DNA of 64,000 nt from Parabacteroides sp. 52 (GCF_010500925.1 NZ_QVMG01000011.1:55184-119183); one strand, 5' to 3'. Shown: positions 36,944-45,351, numbered from the stretch's first letter. Made by a program: numbers and translations. The notes: generated by a model from the sequence alone, not told the origin.

Positions 36944-37672
36944 ATGAAAAAGTTATTTGCAAAAGCATTCTTGGGATTATGTGCCCTTGGAACCTCTACA
37001 GTTGCATTCGCACAGGAAGCTGCCGTTGAAACGGGTATGCATCAAGCTTTAAAAATCAAGTTTATTGAAGGTAGTGCAGACTTTATGAGTTTGGTTGCTG
37101 TTACTTTGGTGCTTGGTTTGGCTTTCTGTTTGGAAAGAATCATTTATCTGAACTTGGCTGATGTTAATGCAGACAAATTGTTGCAAGGTATTGATGAAGC
37201 ACTGGAAAAAGGTGACGTAGAAGGAGCTAAATCTATTGCTCGTGACACTAGAGGTCCTATTGCTTCTATTGCATATCAAGGTTTAATGAGAATTGATCAA
37301 GGCGTTGATATCGTTGAGAAATCTATTGTTTCTTATGGTGGTGTACAAAGTGGTTTGTTGGAAAAGAACCTTTCTTGGGTTACTTTGTTTATCGCAATGG
37401 CTCCTTCTTTGGGATTCTTGGGAACAGTAGTAGGGATGGTAATGGCGTTCGACAAAATCGAACAAGTAGGTGATATCAGCCCGACGGTTGTTGCCGGTGG
37501 TATGAAAGTGGCTTTGATCACAACTATTTTTGGTCTTATCGTAGCGTTGATTCTTCAAGTATTCTACAATTATTTGTTGAGCAAATTGGAATCTATCTTG
37601 AATCAAATGGAAGATGCTTCTATCACTTTGGTAGACACAATCCTTAAATACTACGTAAAATTTAAAAAATAA
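36944..37672 (+). CDS. exbB: MotA/TolQ/ExbB proton channel family protein
   Basis: This is the stator-like proton channel subunit that, with ExbD, energises TonB. The 242-residue protein has an N-terminal hydrophobic segment that looks like a signal peptide (1-24, ending AFAQ). A membrane span lies at about 43-62, and two further spans follow the conserved LLEKNLSWVTLFIAMAPSLGFLGTVVGMV region (given here in parts: LEKNLSWV, APSLGFLGTVVGM). The GLLEKN and GTVVGM features are family hallmarks. It is first of four genes; the next starts 8 bases later. Confidence 0.93.
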   Translation: MKKLFAKAFLGLCALGTSTVAFAQEAAVETGMHQALKIKFIEGSADFMSLVAVTLVLGLAFCLERIIYLNLADVNADKLLQGIDEALEKGDVEGAKSIARDTRGPIASIAYQGLMRIDQGVDIVEKSIVSYGGVQSGLLEKNLSWVTLFIAMAPSLGFLGTVVGMVMAFDKIEQVGDISPTVVAGGMKVALITTIFGLIVALILQVFYNYLLSKLESILNQMEDASITLVDTILKYYVKFKK

Positions 37673-37680
37673 TACAGATC

Positions 37681-38157
37681 ATGGCTGTTACTAAAATAAG
37701 AAAAATATCAAGTTGGACCCTGATCGCTTGTACTGTTATCACATTAGTGGTACTGGGATTGTTCTTCTTGGGAGGAGACGATGAACCCTACAAGGGAGAA
37801 ATGTGGAATCCAATCTATACAGGGTTATTGCTTAACTGGATGTATGTGTTGATGGGAGTTACTGCTGCTGCAACCGTTTTATTTGGTCTTTGGCAGTTTA
37901 TAACTAATTTCAGACAGAATCCGAAAGGTGGTTTGATGGGACTTGTTGTTCTTGTATTGTTTTTCGGTATGTTGTTTATTTCCTATACTATGGGTAATGG
38001 AACACCAATCCCCGGATTGAATGCAGATATCCAAGAATATAATACTCCTATGTGGTTGAAAATGACTGATATGTGGTTGTATTCTACCTATATTTTGACC
38101 GGATTGGTTGTTTTGGCTATTCTGGCAGGAAGTGTGAAGAGAATTATTAATAAATAA
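37681..38157 (+). CDS. Four-TM membrane protein of unknown function in the exb operon
   Basis: I do not recognise a named family. The 158-residue protein has four membrane segments at about 9-30, 47-70, 84-103 and 132-154, a short charged loop after the first (GGDDEPYKGEM), and a basic C-terminus (KRIINK). It sits between exbB (8-base gap) and the first exbD (22-base gap). Position suggests an accessory subunit of the ExbB/ExbD motor or a factor for its assembly. Similar small membrane genes occur at this place in other Bacteroidetes, from memory. Confidence 0.82.
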   Translation: MAVTKIRKISSWTLIACTVITLVVLGLFFLGGDDEPYKGEMWNPIYTGLLLNWMYVLMGVTAAATVLFGLWQFITNFRQNPKGGLMGLVVLVLFFGMLFISYTMGNGTPIPGLNADIQEYNTPMWLKMTDMWLYSTYILTGLVVLAILAGSVKRIINK

Positions 38158-38179
38158 TTTAAAAAAACAAAAAAGCTAT

Positions 38180-38770
38180 ATGGCAAGAAAAAAAAGAAAA
38201 GCACCATCGATTAATGCTACTTCTTCAGCCGATATCGCTTTCATGTTGCTTCTATTCTTCCTATTAACCTCATCGATGGATACAGACCGTGGTTTACCTA
38301 GACGTTTGCCACAACCCGTGCCCAAAGATCAGAAAAAAGAAGATGTTGATATTAAAAAGAGAAACCTGCTGGTGGTATTGATTAGTAGTTCTAATCAGAT
38401 ACTTTGTGGAGGTGAATATGTCGATATCAAGCAACTGAAGGACAGAGTGAAGGAATTCGTTGAAAATCCTTACAACGATGAACATAAGCCAGAGAAGATA
38501 GATGTAGACGTTCCTCTTTTTGGGAATATGATGGTAACAAAAAATCACGTTATCTCATTACAGAATGACCGGGGAACATCTTATCAGGCATATATTGATG
38601 TACAAAATGAGTTGGCAGCAGCTTATACAGAGTTGAGAAATGATGTTTCCCAAAAGAAATTTGGAAAGATCTTTGCCGAATTAGATGAGGAGCAACAAAA
38701 AGCGGTTCAGACTATTTATCCACAAAAGATATCTGAAGCTGAGCCTAAAAATTATGGAGGAGGAAAGTAA
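38180..38770 (+). CDS. exbD: ExbD/TolR-type biopolymer transport protein (first copy)
   Basis: This is the peptidoglycan-side partner of ExbB. The 196-residue protein has a basic cytoplasmic start (MARKKRKAPSIN) and one transmembrane helix at about 17-36. The critical Asp of the family lies at its start (SSADIAFMLLLFFLLTS, D19). A periplasmic domain longer than that of E. coli ExbD (141 residues) follows. Its stop overlaps the next exbD start by one base (TAATG), a sign of coupled synthesis. Confidence 0.92.
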   Translation: MARKKRKAPSINATSSADIAFMLLLFFLLTSSMDTDRGLPRRLPQPVPKDQKKEDVDIKKRNLLVVLISSSNQILCGGEYVDIKQLKDRVKEFVENPYNDEHKPEKIDVDVPLFGNMMVTKNHVISLQNDRGTSYQAYIDVQNELAAAYTELRNDVSQKKFGKIFAELDEEQQKAVQTIYPQKISEAEPKNYGGGK

Positions 38771-39243
38771 TGGGAAAATTTAATAAAGCCGGTGGCCGCG
38801 AAATGCCCGAATTAAATACTTCATCCTTACCTGACTTGGTGTTTGCTTTCTTATTCTTCATTATGATGGTTACATCTATGCGTGAAGTATCATTGAAAGT
38901 AGTGTTCCGCTCTCCACAAGCAACTGAGCTTCAAAAACTGGAAAAGAAATCATTGGTGACATTCATTTACGTGGGAGAACCTATGCAAGAGTTCCGTGCG
39001 CAAATGGGTACAGCTACCCGTGTACAGCTAAATGATAATTTTGCTGAGATTTCGGAAATTGAATCTTATATTGCTCAGGAAAAAGGTAGTATGAAAGAAG
39101 AAGATGCTCCTTTCATGACCGTCTCAATCAAAGCAGATAAGGAAACACAGATGGGGATCATAACGGATATCAAACAAGCGCTTCGTGAAGCGTATGCTTT
39201 GAAGATCAGTTATTCTGCATCACCTCGCGTGAATCCTCTTTAA
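38770..39243 (+). CDS. exbD: ExbD/TolR-type biopolymer transport protein (second copy)
   Basis: The 157-residue protein has a short cytoplasmic start, the membrane helix with the family Asp in LPDLVFAFLFFIMMVTS (D22), and a periplasmic domain. It is distinct in sequence from the copy before it, so the pair may form a heteromeric ExbD dimer in the ExbB ring. A terminator follows 25 bases after the stop. Confidence 0.92.
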   Translation: MGKFNKAGGREMPELNTSSLPDLVFAFLFFIMMVTSMREVSLKVVFRSPQATELQKLEKKSLVTFIYVGEPMQEFRAQMGTATRVQLNDNFAEISEIESYIAQEKGSMKEEDAPFMTVSIKADKETQMGIITDIKQALREAYALKISYSASPRVNPL

Positions 39244-39268
39244 TGAAAGAGAATATACTTTAATATAG

Positions 39269-39298
39269 AAAGGCAGAGTTTTTTACTCTGCCTTTTTT
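39269..39298. terminator. Terminator after the exb operon
   Basis: AAAGGCAGAGT (39269-39279) pairs with 39285-39295 around a 5-base loop and runs into T-rich sequence. It lies between the converging exbD and GNAT genes. Confidence 0.85.
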
Positions 39299-39334
39299 AT
39301 TGCCTTAAACTTGTCTTTTCATTCTCATCTCATC

Positions 39335-39901
39335 TCATCCTTCTTCTTTCACCTGGTAAACATATGTATAAAGGCAATCTCGCACCGATTCAAAGGCCGT
39401 TTCCAAGTTCATATTCCCGTAGGACATAAGAAGCATGTCGAACCAAGATTCTCCTGGTCGGTAGGGTGGTTGCTGGTAGGGATGGTTGTTCAGTACAAAC
39501 CCCAATCGTTCGTAGAATCCGATTCTTCTCTGGCTCATCTCATCGGAGGGCATTTCCACTTCGAGTACTATCGGTTTTGGGCATGTAAGAAAGAATGCAT
39601 GCATGGCTTCTGTGCCCATCCCGTTATTCCGGGCGACACTGTCGATGGCAAAATGCTCGATATAATTAAAGCTACCAAAATCCCAGGCTGTAATAAAACC
39701 GGCATACGTATCTTCCCCCGCATTGATCTCTTCTTTATTTAATGCATAAACAGTAAATATGGGCTCCTCTTTTATCAGGTCCCGTACGTATTTGAATGCC
39801 CTGCGTTCTACTTCCGGAAAGGATTCGGTATATGTTTTTTCTATACGATCCAGTAAAGGATCTGTTGCGGAAGTAATAGGGATGCATTTTATTCTCTTCA
39901 T
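39335..39901 (-). CDS. GNAT-family N-acetyltransferase
   Basis: This 188-residue protein has a GNAT fold: the acetyl-CoA binding loop is in SVARNNGMGTEAMHAF (near residues 88-103) and the RRIGFYERLGF segment near 124-134 is the usual beta5-alpha4 part. The substrate is not evident; the family includes enzymes that acetylate amino acids, ribosomal proteins or antibiotics. It has its own promoter box and faces the exb operon. Confidence 0.85.
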   Translation of the reverse strand: MKRIKCIPITSATDPLLDRIEKTYTESFPEVERRAFKYVRDLIKEEPIFTVYALNKEEINAGEDTYAGFITAWDFGSFNYIEHFAIDSVARNNGMGTEAMHAFFLTCPKPIVLEVEMPSDEMSQRRIGFYERLGFVLNNHPYQQPPYRPGESWFDMLLMSYGNMNLETAFESVRDCLYTYVYQVKEEG

Positions 39902-39966
39902 TCTTCTTCTCGTATGTATGATTTGACATGCTTCTGCCTCTGAAGTCTCTCTATTTTTCTTTGCGA

Positions 39967-39974
39967 CAAATGTA
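39967..39974 (-). promoter_or_regulatory. Promoter minus-7 element of the GNAT gene
   Basis: The minus strand reads TACATTTG, matching TAnnTTTG, 65 bases before the start codon. Confidence 0.4.
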
Positions 39975-40026
39975 TCGAATCCGAATAAATAACGCCTGTA
40001 TTATAGGCTATTTGTCAAAGATTCTC

Positions 40027-40034
40027 TATTTTTG
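40027..40034 (+). promoter_or_regulatory. Promoter minus-7 element of the Lrp-type regulator
   Basis: TATTTTTG matches TAnnTTTG. Transcription from here would give a leader of about 110 bases that contains the stem-loop at 40074-40130. Confidence 0.45.
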
Positions 40035-40073
40035 TATGAAAATGAAAGTAGAGTGACTTTCGATAATACAGGT

Positions 40074-40130
40074 ATAGAGGGAAGCCTAACGTGTTCAAGT
40101 TTATTTGAAATAGGCGTGACCTTCCTCTAT
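40074..40130 (+). promoter_or_regulatory. Structured leader or operator before the Lrp-type gene
   Basis: Three nested complementary pairs occur in 57 bases: ATAGAGGGAAG (40074-40084) with CTTCCTCTAT (40121-40130), CCTA (40085-40088) with TAGG (40111-40114), and TTCAA (40094-40098) with TTGAA (40105-40109). The result is a long imperfect hairpin ending 20 bases before the ATG. It could be an RNA leader or the binding site of the Lrp protein itself. Confidence 0.5.
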
Positions 40131-40150
40131 GCTACAAATATAACAAATAT

Positions 40151-40621
40151 ATGGCACAGCATCAATTGGATGAGTTGGATGAAAGAATCCTCAAATTAAT
40201 CATAGGCAACGCACGTATGCCTTTCCTGGAAGTGGCAAGAGAATGTAATGTCTCTGGTGCTGCCATCCATCAACGTATTCAGAAACTGACAACGATGGGT
40301 GTTATCAAAGGATCGGAATTTATTGTGGACAATACCAAGGTGGGGTATGAAACCTGTGCCTATATGGGCCTTTACCTGCAATCTCCCGGTCAATTTCCGG
40401 CTGTTACTGAAGCCCTGAAAGAAATACCCGAAGTAGTGGAGTGTCATTATACAACAGGGCAATACGATCTTTTTATCAAGATCTATGCAAAAAACAATCA
40501 GCACCTCTTGCATATTATCCATAAGAAATTGCAACCCCTGGGGCTGGCGCGTACCGAATCACTTATCTCTTTCAAAGAGGCATTTAAGCGGCAGATACCC
40601 ATTAATTTGAATGAAGAATAA
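40151..40621 (+). CDS. Lrp/AsnC-family transcriptional regulator
   Basis: This 156-residue protein has the family layout: an N-terminal winged helix-turn-helix (about 5-60, DERILKLIIGNARMPFLEVARE, given in parts: DERILKLI, RMPFLEVA, SGAAIHQRIQKL) and a C-terminal RAM ligand-binding domain (about 70-150, VVECHYTTGQYDLFIKI). Lrp-type proteins form octamers or dimers that respond to amino acids. The ligand is unknown here. It is a single-gene unit with a structured leader and a strong terminator. Confidence 0.92.
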   Translation: MAQHQLDELDERILKLIIGNARMPFLEVARECNVSGAAIHQRIQKLTTMGVIKGSEFIVDNTKVGYETCAYMGLYLQSPGQFPAVTEALKEIPEVVECHYTTGQYDLFIKIYAKNNQHLLHIIHKKLQPLGLARTESLISFKEAFKRQIPINLNEE

Positions 40622-40630
40622 AGAATACAT

Positions 40631-40672
40631 AAAAAAAGAGGCGAAAACCATTTGGTTTTCGCCTCTTTTTTT
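40631..40672. terminator. Bidirectional terminator between the Lrp gene and asnS
   Basis: A perfect 20-bp stem (40631-40650 with 40653-40672; core GAGGCGAAAACCA) has a two-base loop and A/T flanks suited to termination in both directions. Confidence 0.85.
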
Positions 40673-40685
40673 ATTCTCTTTCTTT

Positions 40686-42092
40686 TTAGAAATCCGCATT
40701 TTTGGGTGTACGTGGGAAAGGAATCACATCCCGGATATTAGCCATTCCTGTCACAAAGAGCAATAAGCGTTCAAAACCTAATCCGAAACCGGCATGCGGA
40801 GCTGTTCCAAAGCGACGGGTATCCATATACCACCAGATGTCTTTTTCAGGCACTCCCATTTCTTCCGCTCTTGTACGCAGTTTTTCGTAATCCTCTTCCC
40901 GTTGAGATCCTCCGATAATTTCTCCGATCTTGGGGAAGAGCACGTCCATGGCCCGCACCGTTTTGCCGTCTTCATTCTGTTTCATGTAGAATGATTTGAT
41001 TTCTTTCGGGTAATCCGTCAGTATAACCGGGCGTTTGAAGTGCACCTCTACCAAGTAGCGTTCGTGTTCGGAAGCCAAATCGGCTCCCCAGAATACGGGG
41101 AATTCAAATTTATGTCCTTTGGCAACGGCCTCTTCCAATATCTGCACCCCTTCCGTATAGGTCAGGCGTACAAAGGTATCTTTCAATACGCCCTGTAAGC
41201 GTTCAATCAGGCCCTTGTCGACCATGTCGTTGAGGAACTGGATATCTTCCATGCAATTGTCCAGTGCCCACTGTATACAATACTTAATAAAGTCTTCCGC
41301 CAATTGCATATTCTCGGCAATCTCATAGAAAGCCACTTCGGGTTCTATCATCCAGAACTCGGCCAAGTGGCGGGGTGTATTGGAGTTTTCCGCACGGAAG
41401 GTAGGACCGAAAGTATAAATAGATCCCAATGCCATGGCAGCCAATTCTCCTTCCAATTGTCCGGAAACGGTCAAGCTTGCCTGTTTACCAAAGAAGTCGT
41501 TATCGTAACAGATCTGTCCTTCTTCGTCTTTTTCCAGATTGTACAGGTTCATGGTAGTCACCTGGAACATCTGTCCGGCACCTTCGCAATCGGATGCTGT
41601 AATGATTGGCGTATGAAAATAGAAAAAGCCTCTCTCATGGAAAAACTTATGAATCGCTATGGCCATATGGTGGCGAAGGCGGAATACAGCACCGAACGTA
41701 TTGGTTCGCGGACGTAGATGTGCAATTTCCCGAAGGAATTCCATCGAATGCCCTTTCTTCTGCAAGGGATAAGTAGCCGGGTCGGCAGTTCCGTAAATTT
41801 GGATTTCCGTTGCCTGCACTTCAGCTTTTTGTCCCTGTCCTTGTGATTCAACAAGGAGTCCATTTACACTTATACAAGCTCCTGTTGTTATCGGTTTCAG
41901 GTATTCTTCACCAAATGTATCTACATCTACAACAATCTGAACATTATTTATCGTAGAGCCGTCATTTAAGGCGATGAAATTAACTTGTTTACTTCCTCTG
42001 CGGGTACGTACCCATCCTTTCACATTAACGGTGGTGCCGAATGCATCGCTTTTCAGCACATCTACAATCTTTGTTCTACTAATTGTTTCCAT
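40686..42092 (-). CDS. asnS: Asparaginyl-tRNA synthetase
   Basis: AsnS is a class II synthetase that charges tRNA-Asn. At 468 residues from METISRTK it is the usual length. An N-terminal OB-fold anticodon-binding domain (about 1-105) precedes the catalytic core. Motif 2 is in [21 protein letters not shown] and motif 3 is [12 protein letters not shown] (motif 2 split as GPTFRAENS and RHLAEFWM). The ATG at 42092 is chosen because the frame open further upstream runs through a palindromic repeat that adds 26 unrelated residues. Confidence 0.96.
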   Translation of the reverse strand: METISRTKIVDVLKSDAFGTTVNVKGWVRTRRGSKQVNFIALNDGSTINNVQIVVDVDTFGEEYLKPITTGACISVNGLLVESQGQGQKAEVQATEIQIYGTADPATYPLQKKGHSMEFLREIAHLRPRTNTFGAVFRLRHHMAIAIHKFFHERGFFYFHTPIITASDCEGAGQMFQVTTMNLYNLEKDEEGQICYDNDFFGKQASLTVSGQLEGELAAMALGSIYTFGPTFRAENSNTPRHLAEFWMIEPEVAFYEIAENMQLAEDFIKYCIQWALDNCMEDIQFLNDMVDKGLIERLQGVLKDTFVRLTYTEGVQILEEAVAKGHKFEFPVFWGADLASEHERYLVEVHFKRPVILTDYPKEIKSFYMKQNEDGKTVRAMDVLFPKIGEIIGGSQREEDYEKLRTRAEEMGVPEKDIWWYMDTRRFGTAPHAGFGLGFERLLLFVTGMANIRDVIPFPRTPKNADF

Positions 42093-42107
42093 ATTTTTAT
42101 TATTAAA

Positions 42108-42200
42108 AGCCCCTCCAACCTCCCCCAAGGGGAGGCTAAAAGAGGCTAAACTAAGCTGTTTTTTATTCAAATCCTCCCTTTGGGGGAGGTTAGTGGGGCT
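42108..42200. repeat. Palindromic intergenic repeat before asnS
   Basis: AGCCCCTCCAACCTCCCCC at 42108-42126 recurs in inverted form, with two or three changes, at 42182-42200. The left arm also folds on itself (CTCCCC/GGGGAG). The 93-bp element fills the gap between the pseudouridine synthase stop and the asnS start. It resembles the C-rich interspersed palindromes common in Bacteroidetes intergenic DNA (recalled, not searched). Translated, it yields the spurious peptide [11 protein letters not shown]. Confidence 0.7.
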
Positions 42201-42205
42201 GTTGT

Positions 42206-43660
42206 TTATTCAAAAGCACCCATGCGAAGCGCGTTGACTTCTCTTTCGTTCAGATAGCGCCATTTGCCACGTCCGAGATTCTTTTTGGTTAATCCGGCGA
42301 AATAAACCCGGTCCAGGCGAACCACGTGGTATCCCAATGATTCAAAGATGCGACGTACAATACGGTTGCGTCCCGAGTGGATCTCGATGCCTACCTGGCT
42401 CTTGTCCATTTCGCTGGCATAGCTGATTGCATCGGCGTGAATCTCACCGTCTTCCAATTCCAGGCCGTTGGCTATCTTCTCCATATCTTCGATGGCTACA
42501 TTTTTATCCAACCATACATGGTAGATCTTTTTCTTCTTGAAAGAAGGGTGGGTCAATTTAGATGCCAGGTCACCGTCGTTGGTGAGCAGCAATACCCCGG
42601 TCGTGTTCCGGTCTAAACGTCCTACCGGATAAATACGTTCGGTACAAGCTGTTTTTACCAGATCCATTACGGTCAAACGTTCTTGCGGATCATCGGATGT
42701 TGTCACGCAATTTTTGGGTTTGTTCAACACGATATACACCTTGCTTTCGATCTGTACCGGTTGGTCATGGAACATCACTTTGTCCTGACGCGTAATCTTT
42801 GTTCCCAATTCAGTCACTACCTGGTCGTTTACCTTTACAGCTCCTGACTGGATAAATTCATCGGCTTCACGACGTGAGCACACGCCGGCGTTGGAGAGGA
42901 ATTTATTCAAACGGATCGGTTCGTTCGGGTCTGCCAATACTTCTTTGTACTTCAATTGTTTTTGTACGCTGTATTTGGCGTTGGGGTTGTAATCATTCGT
43001 CCGGTAATTGTTGTTGGGACGGCGATTGTATCCTCCCTGATTGTACCCCCCTTGGTTGTATCCCCCTTGGTTGTATCCTCCCTGGCGATTGTTTCCATAA
43101 GAAGGACGTCCGCCTCCCCGGTTGTCATACGCATTGGGACGGGGGTCTCCCACGCGTGGTCTTCTTTTCTTCAGTCCATCCTGTCCTCCTTCTTCCGGAG
43201 TGGCCGAATAGACTCTTCCGCCACCGTGATCGTCGTAATTGCGGGTGGGTCTGTTGTATCCTCCCTGGTTACCATAGCCATCCGAGTGGTTATATCCTCC
43301 TTGGCGATTGTTCCCGTAGGAAGGGCGGTTATTGTATCCTCCTCCCCGGTTATTGCCGTAGGAAGGGCGATTGTAGTTTCCTCCTTCCCGGTTGTCGTAG
43401 CCACGCACTTGTCTCGGGCGGTCTCCGTAAGAAGATTGGCGTTCACCATACGAAGAACGGTTGTCTCCGTAAGGTCTGTTATAACCTCCCCGGTCGTTGG
43501 ATGGGTTATAGGGTCTCCGTTCATAGTTGTTTCCTTCGGGTCTGTTGTAGCCTTGATTGTAAGGTCTTCTTTCCCCTTCCTGATCTGTGTTCTCTCTGCG
43601 GATACTGGGTATCACTTTTCTTGGACGCGGTTGAGATTCATCTCTTTCTTCTGTACTCAT
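42206..43660 (-). CDS. RluB/RsuA-family pseudouridine synthase with long Gly/Tyr/Asn/Arg-rich N-terminus
   Basis: The C-terminal 240 residues are a complete RsuA/RluB-type enzyme: S4 domain at about 249-300 ([17 protein letters not shown]), and the catalytic [13 protein letters not shown] with D350. This group modifies a uridine in 23S or 16S rRNA. The first about 235 residues are a low-complexity, probably disordered region of [11 protein letters not shown] and YN motifs, including four tandem GGYNQ-type repeats (193-212, encoded by 15-bp DNA repeats at 43025-43084). Such regions bind RNA and can drive condensate formation. The extension roughly doubles the usual length. Confidence 0.92.
   Translation of the reverse strand: MSTEERDESQPRPRKVIPSIRRENTDQEGERRPYNQGYNRPEGNNYERRPYNPSNDRGGYNRPYGDNRSSYGERQSSYGDRPRQVRGYDNREGGNYNRPSYGNNRGGGYNNRPSYGNNRQGGYNHSDGYGNQGGYNRPTRNYDDHGGGRVYSATPEEGGQDGLKKRRPRVGDPRPNAYDNRGGGRPSYGNNRQGGYNQGGYNQGGYNQGGYNRRPNNNYRTNDYNPNAKYSVQKQLKYKEVLADPNEPIRLNKFLSNAGVCSRREADEFIQSGAVKVNDQVVTELGTKITRQDKVMFHDQPVQIESKVYIVLNKPKNCVTTSDDPQERLTVMDLVKTACTERIYPVGRLDRNTTGVLLLTNDGDLASKLTHPSFKKKKIYHVWLDKNVAIEDMEKIANGLELEDGEIHADAISYASEMDKSQVGIEIHSGRNRIVRRIFESLGYHVVRLDRVYFAGLTKKNLGRGKWRYLNEREVNALRMGAFE
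43025..43084 (-). repeat. 15-bp tandem coding repeats (QGGYN units)
   Basis: Four consecutive 15-bp units encode the QGGYN pentapeptide in the N-terminal region of the RluB-type protein. The units differ by synonymous changes. They could vary in number by slippage between strains. Confidence 0.75.
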
Positions 43661-43734
43661 TTTCGTAAATCAATTAATTAATTACTTTTTGGCAACCTCA
43701 CGGTGCACTCATTCATTAACACTTAAACAATATA

Positions 43735-45078
43735 TTATATACCTGTATAATTATATGGCGTTATAGCCTTTAATTCTGCTTTTACTTTATCATCTATATT
43801 TAATGTCTCAATAAACTGCTTGATAGACTGTTCGGTTATACCTTCGTTTGTTCTCGTCAATGCTTTCAATGCTTCATAAGGTTTCGGATAACCTTCCCGT
43901 CTTAAAATGGTTTGAATGCCTTCCGCCACGACTGCCCAACAAAGCTCCAGGTCTTCGTGTAAGGCCTTCTCATTTAATAACAATTTACTCAAGCCTTTTG
44001 TTAAACTTTTGAATGCAATTTCGATATGCGCCATAGGCACTCCTATGTTTCGCAAGACGGTAGAGTCGGTCAGGTCTCGTTGCAAACGGGATATCGGTAA
44101 TTTGCCCGCCAGGTGTTCCAGGATAGCCGTGGCCATACCCAGGTTTCCTTCGGCATTTTCAAAATCGATCGGATTCACTTTGTGCGGCATCGCTGAAGAG
44201 CCTACTTCACCGGCTTTGATCTTTTGTTTGAAATACTCCATAGAGATGTATTGCCAAAAGTCACGGTTCAGGTCGATCAGGATCGTGTTTATTCGTTTCA
44301 ATGCATCGAAAACAGCCGCCAGGTTGTCGTAGTTTGAGATTTGGGTAGTCCATTCTTCCCGTTTCAATCCCAATACATCATTGACAAAATGATTACCGAA
44401 TGTTCTCCAGTCGTATGCCGGATAAGCCACGTGATGGGCGTTGAAATTACCTGTGGCACCACCGAATTTCGCAGATAACGGTATGGTTTTCATTTGTTCC
44501 ATCTGTTGTTCCAAGCGATAGACAAAGACCCTTATTTCTTTACCCAGGCGGGTAGGAGAGGCCGGTTGTCCATGTGTTTTAGCCAACATAGGAATGTCTT
44601 TCCATTCTTCCGCTTTTGTTTTCAATAAATCGATTACTTCCTGCAATCCCGGATAATACACTTCCGTCAAGGCATCTTTGAAAGAAAGAGGCACGGATGT
44701 ATTGTTGATATCCTGTGAAGTCAGTCCGAAATGAATAAATTCATGGTATTGTTCAGACAACAAGGTGTTAGTCTTTTCTTTGATGAAATATTCAACCGCT
44801 TTGACGTCATGGTTGGTTACCCCTTCGATCTCTTTGACACGCAGCGCATCCTGTTCGGTAAATTCTGTATAAAGTTTCCGCAGTTCGTTTTTTATCTCTG
44901 CGTTATTTAACGCACTCAGCTGGGGTAAATATTCGGAAAGCGTAATAAGGTATTCCACCTCTATACGTACACGGTATTTGATAAGGGCATATTCTGAGAA
45001 GTATGCAGCCAGATTTTCGGCTTTGTTCCGGTAACGCCCATCTACAGGCGATATCGCTGTCAACGTTGATAGTATCAT
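43735..45078 (-). CDS. purB: Adenylosuccinate lyase
   Basis: PurB cleaves adenylosuccinate and SAICAR in purine synthesis. The 447-residue protein has the fumarase/aspartase superfamily signature SSAMPHKVNPIDFEN, with the flexible catalytic loop serine, and the TSQDINNTS segment. The sequence pattern matches the E. coli PurB subgroup. It is alone on the minus strand, divergent from dxs, with array C in the shared upstream region. Confidence 0.96.
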   Translation of the reverse strand: MILSTLTAISPVDGRYRNKAENLAAYFSEYALIKYRVRIEVEYLITLSEYLPQLSALNNAEIKNELRKLYTEFTEQDALRVKEIEGVTNHDVKAVEYFIKEKTNTLLSEQYHEFIHFGLTSQDINNTSVPLSFKDALTEVYYPGLQEVIDLLKTKAEEWKDIPMLAKTHGQPASPTRLGKEIRVFVYRLEQQMEQMKTIPLSAKFGGATGNFNAHHVAYPAYDWRTFGNHFVNDVLGLKREEWTTQISNYDNLAAVFDALKRINTILIDLNRDFWQYISMEYFKQKIKAGEVGSSAMPHKVNPIDFENAEGNLGMATAILEHLAGKLPISRLQRDLTDSTVLRNIGVPMAHIEIAFKSLTKGLSKLLLNEKALHEDLELCWAVVAEGIQTILRREGYPKPYEALKALTRTNEGITEQSIKQFIETLNIDDKVKAELKAITPYNYTGI

Positions 45079-45101
45079 TTTTGTTCAGTCATATAAAGTT
45101 G

Positions 45102-45109
45102 CAAAGTTA
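45102..45109 (-). promoter_or_regulatory. Promoter minus-7 element of purB
   Basis: The minus strand reads TAACTTTG, matching TAnnTTTG, 23 bases before the purB start. Confidence 0.5.
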
Positions 45110-45192
45110 ATACTTTCTCCGGAATAATATGTGTTTTAATAGTTTTTCACTTCCCGTGAACGGGTTCATAGGGCTTCTGTTTCCGGACTTAT

Positions 45193-45280
45193 AAAATTGC
45201 TGACAATTGTCGGCAAAATTGCCGATAGCCGTCGGCACAATTGCCGACATATGTCAGCACAATTGCCGACATACGTCAGC
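45193..45280. repeat. 22-bp dyad repeat array C (4 units)
   Basis: Four direct 22-bp units lie at 45193-45214, 45215-45236, 45237-45258 and 45259-45280. They fit the layout AMAATT then GCYGAYANNYGTCRGC. Each 16-base half is a dyad with 6 or 7 of 8 arm positions paired. The first core is identical to the first core of array B. The array lies 83 bases from the purB box and 71 bases from the dxs box. Confidence 0.9.
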
Positions 45281-45351
45281 AATTTTATACCCCTGCCTCT
45301 GCCCGGTAGTAAAATTATAGCAGGCGGCTATTAAGATTGCCTTTTATTCCG

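Noticed and set aside
42093-42170. 26-residue N-terminal extension of AsnS
   Set aside because: It is translated from the palindromic repeat ([11 protein letters not shown]) and is not part of known AsnS proteins; the ATG at 42092 gives the standard length.
42874-43681. Long open frames on the plus strand opposite the RluB-type gene (241 and 264 codons)
   Set aside because: They are antisense shadows of the Gly/Tyr/Asn/Arg-rich repeats; the low-complexity codons rarely give stops on the other strand. Their composition fits no protein family.
22391-45280. 22-bp arrays read as CRISPR arrays
   Set aside because: Units follow each other without unique spacers, are too short, number only four, and no cas gene is present.
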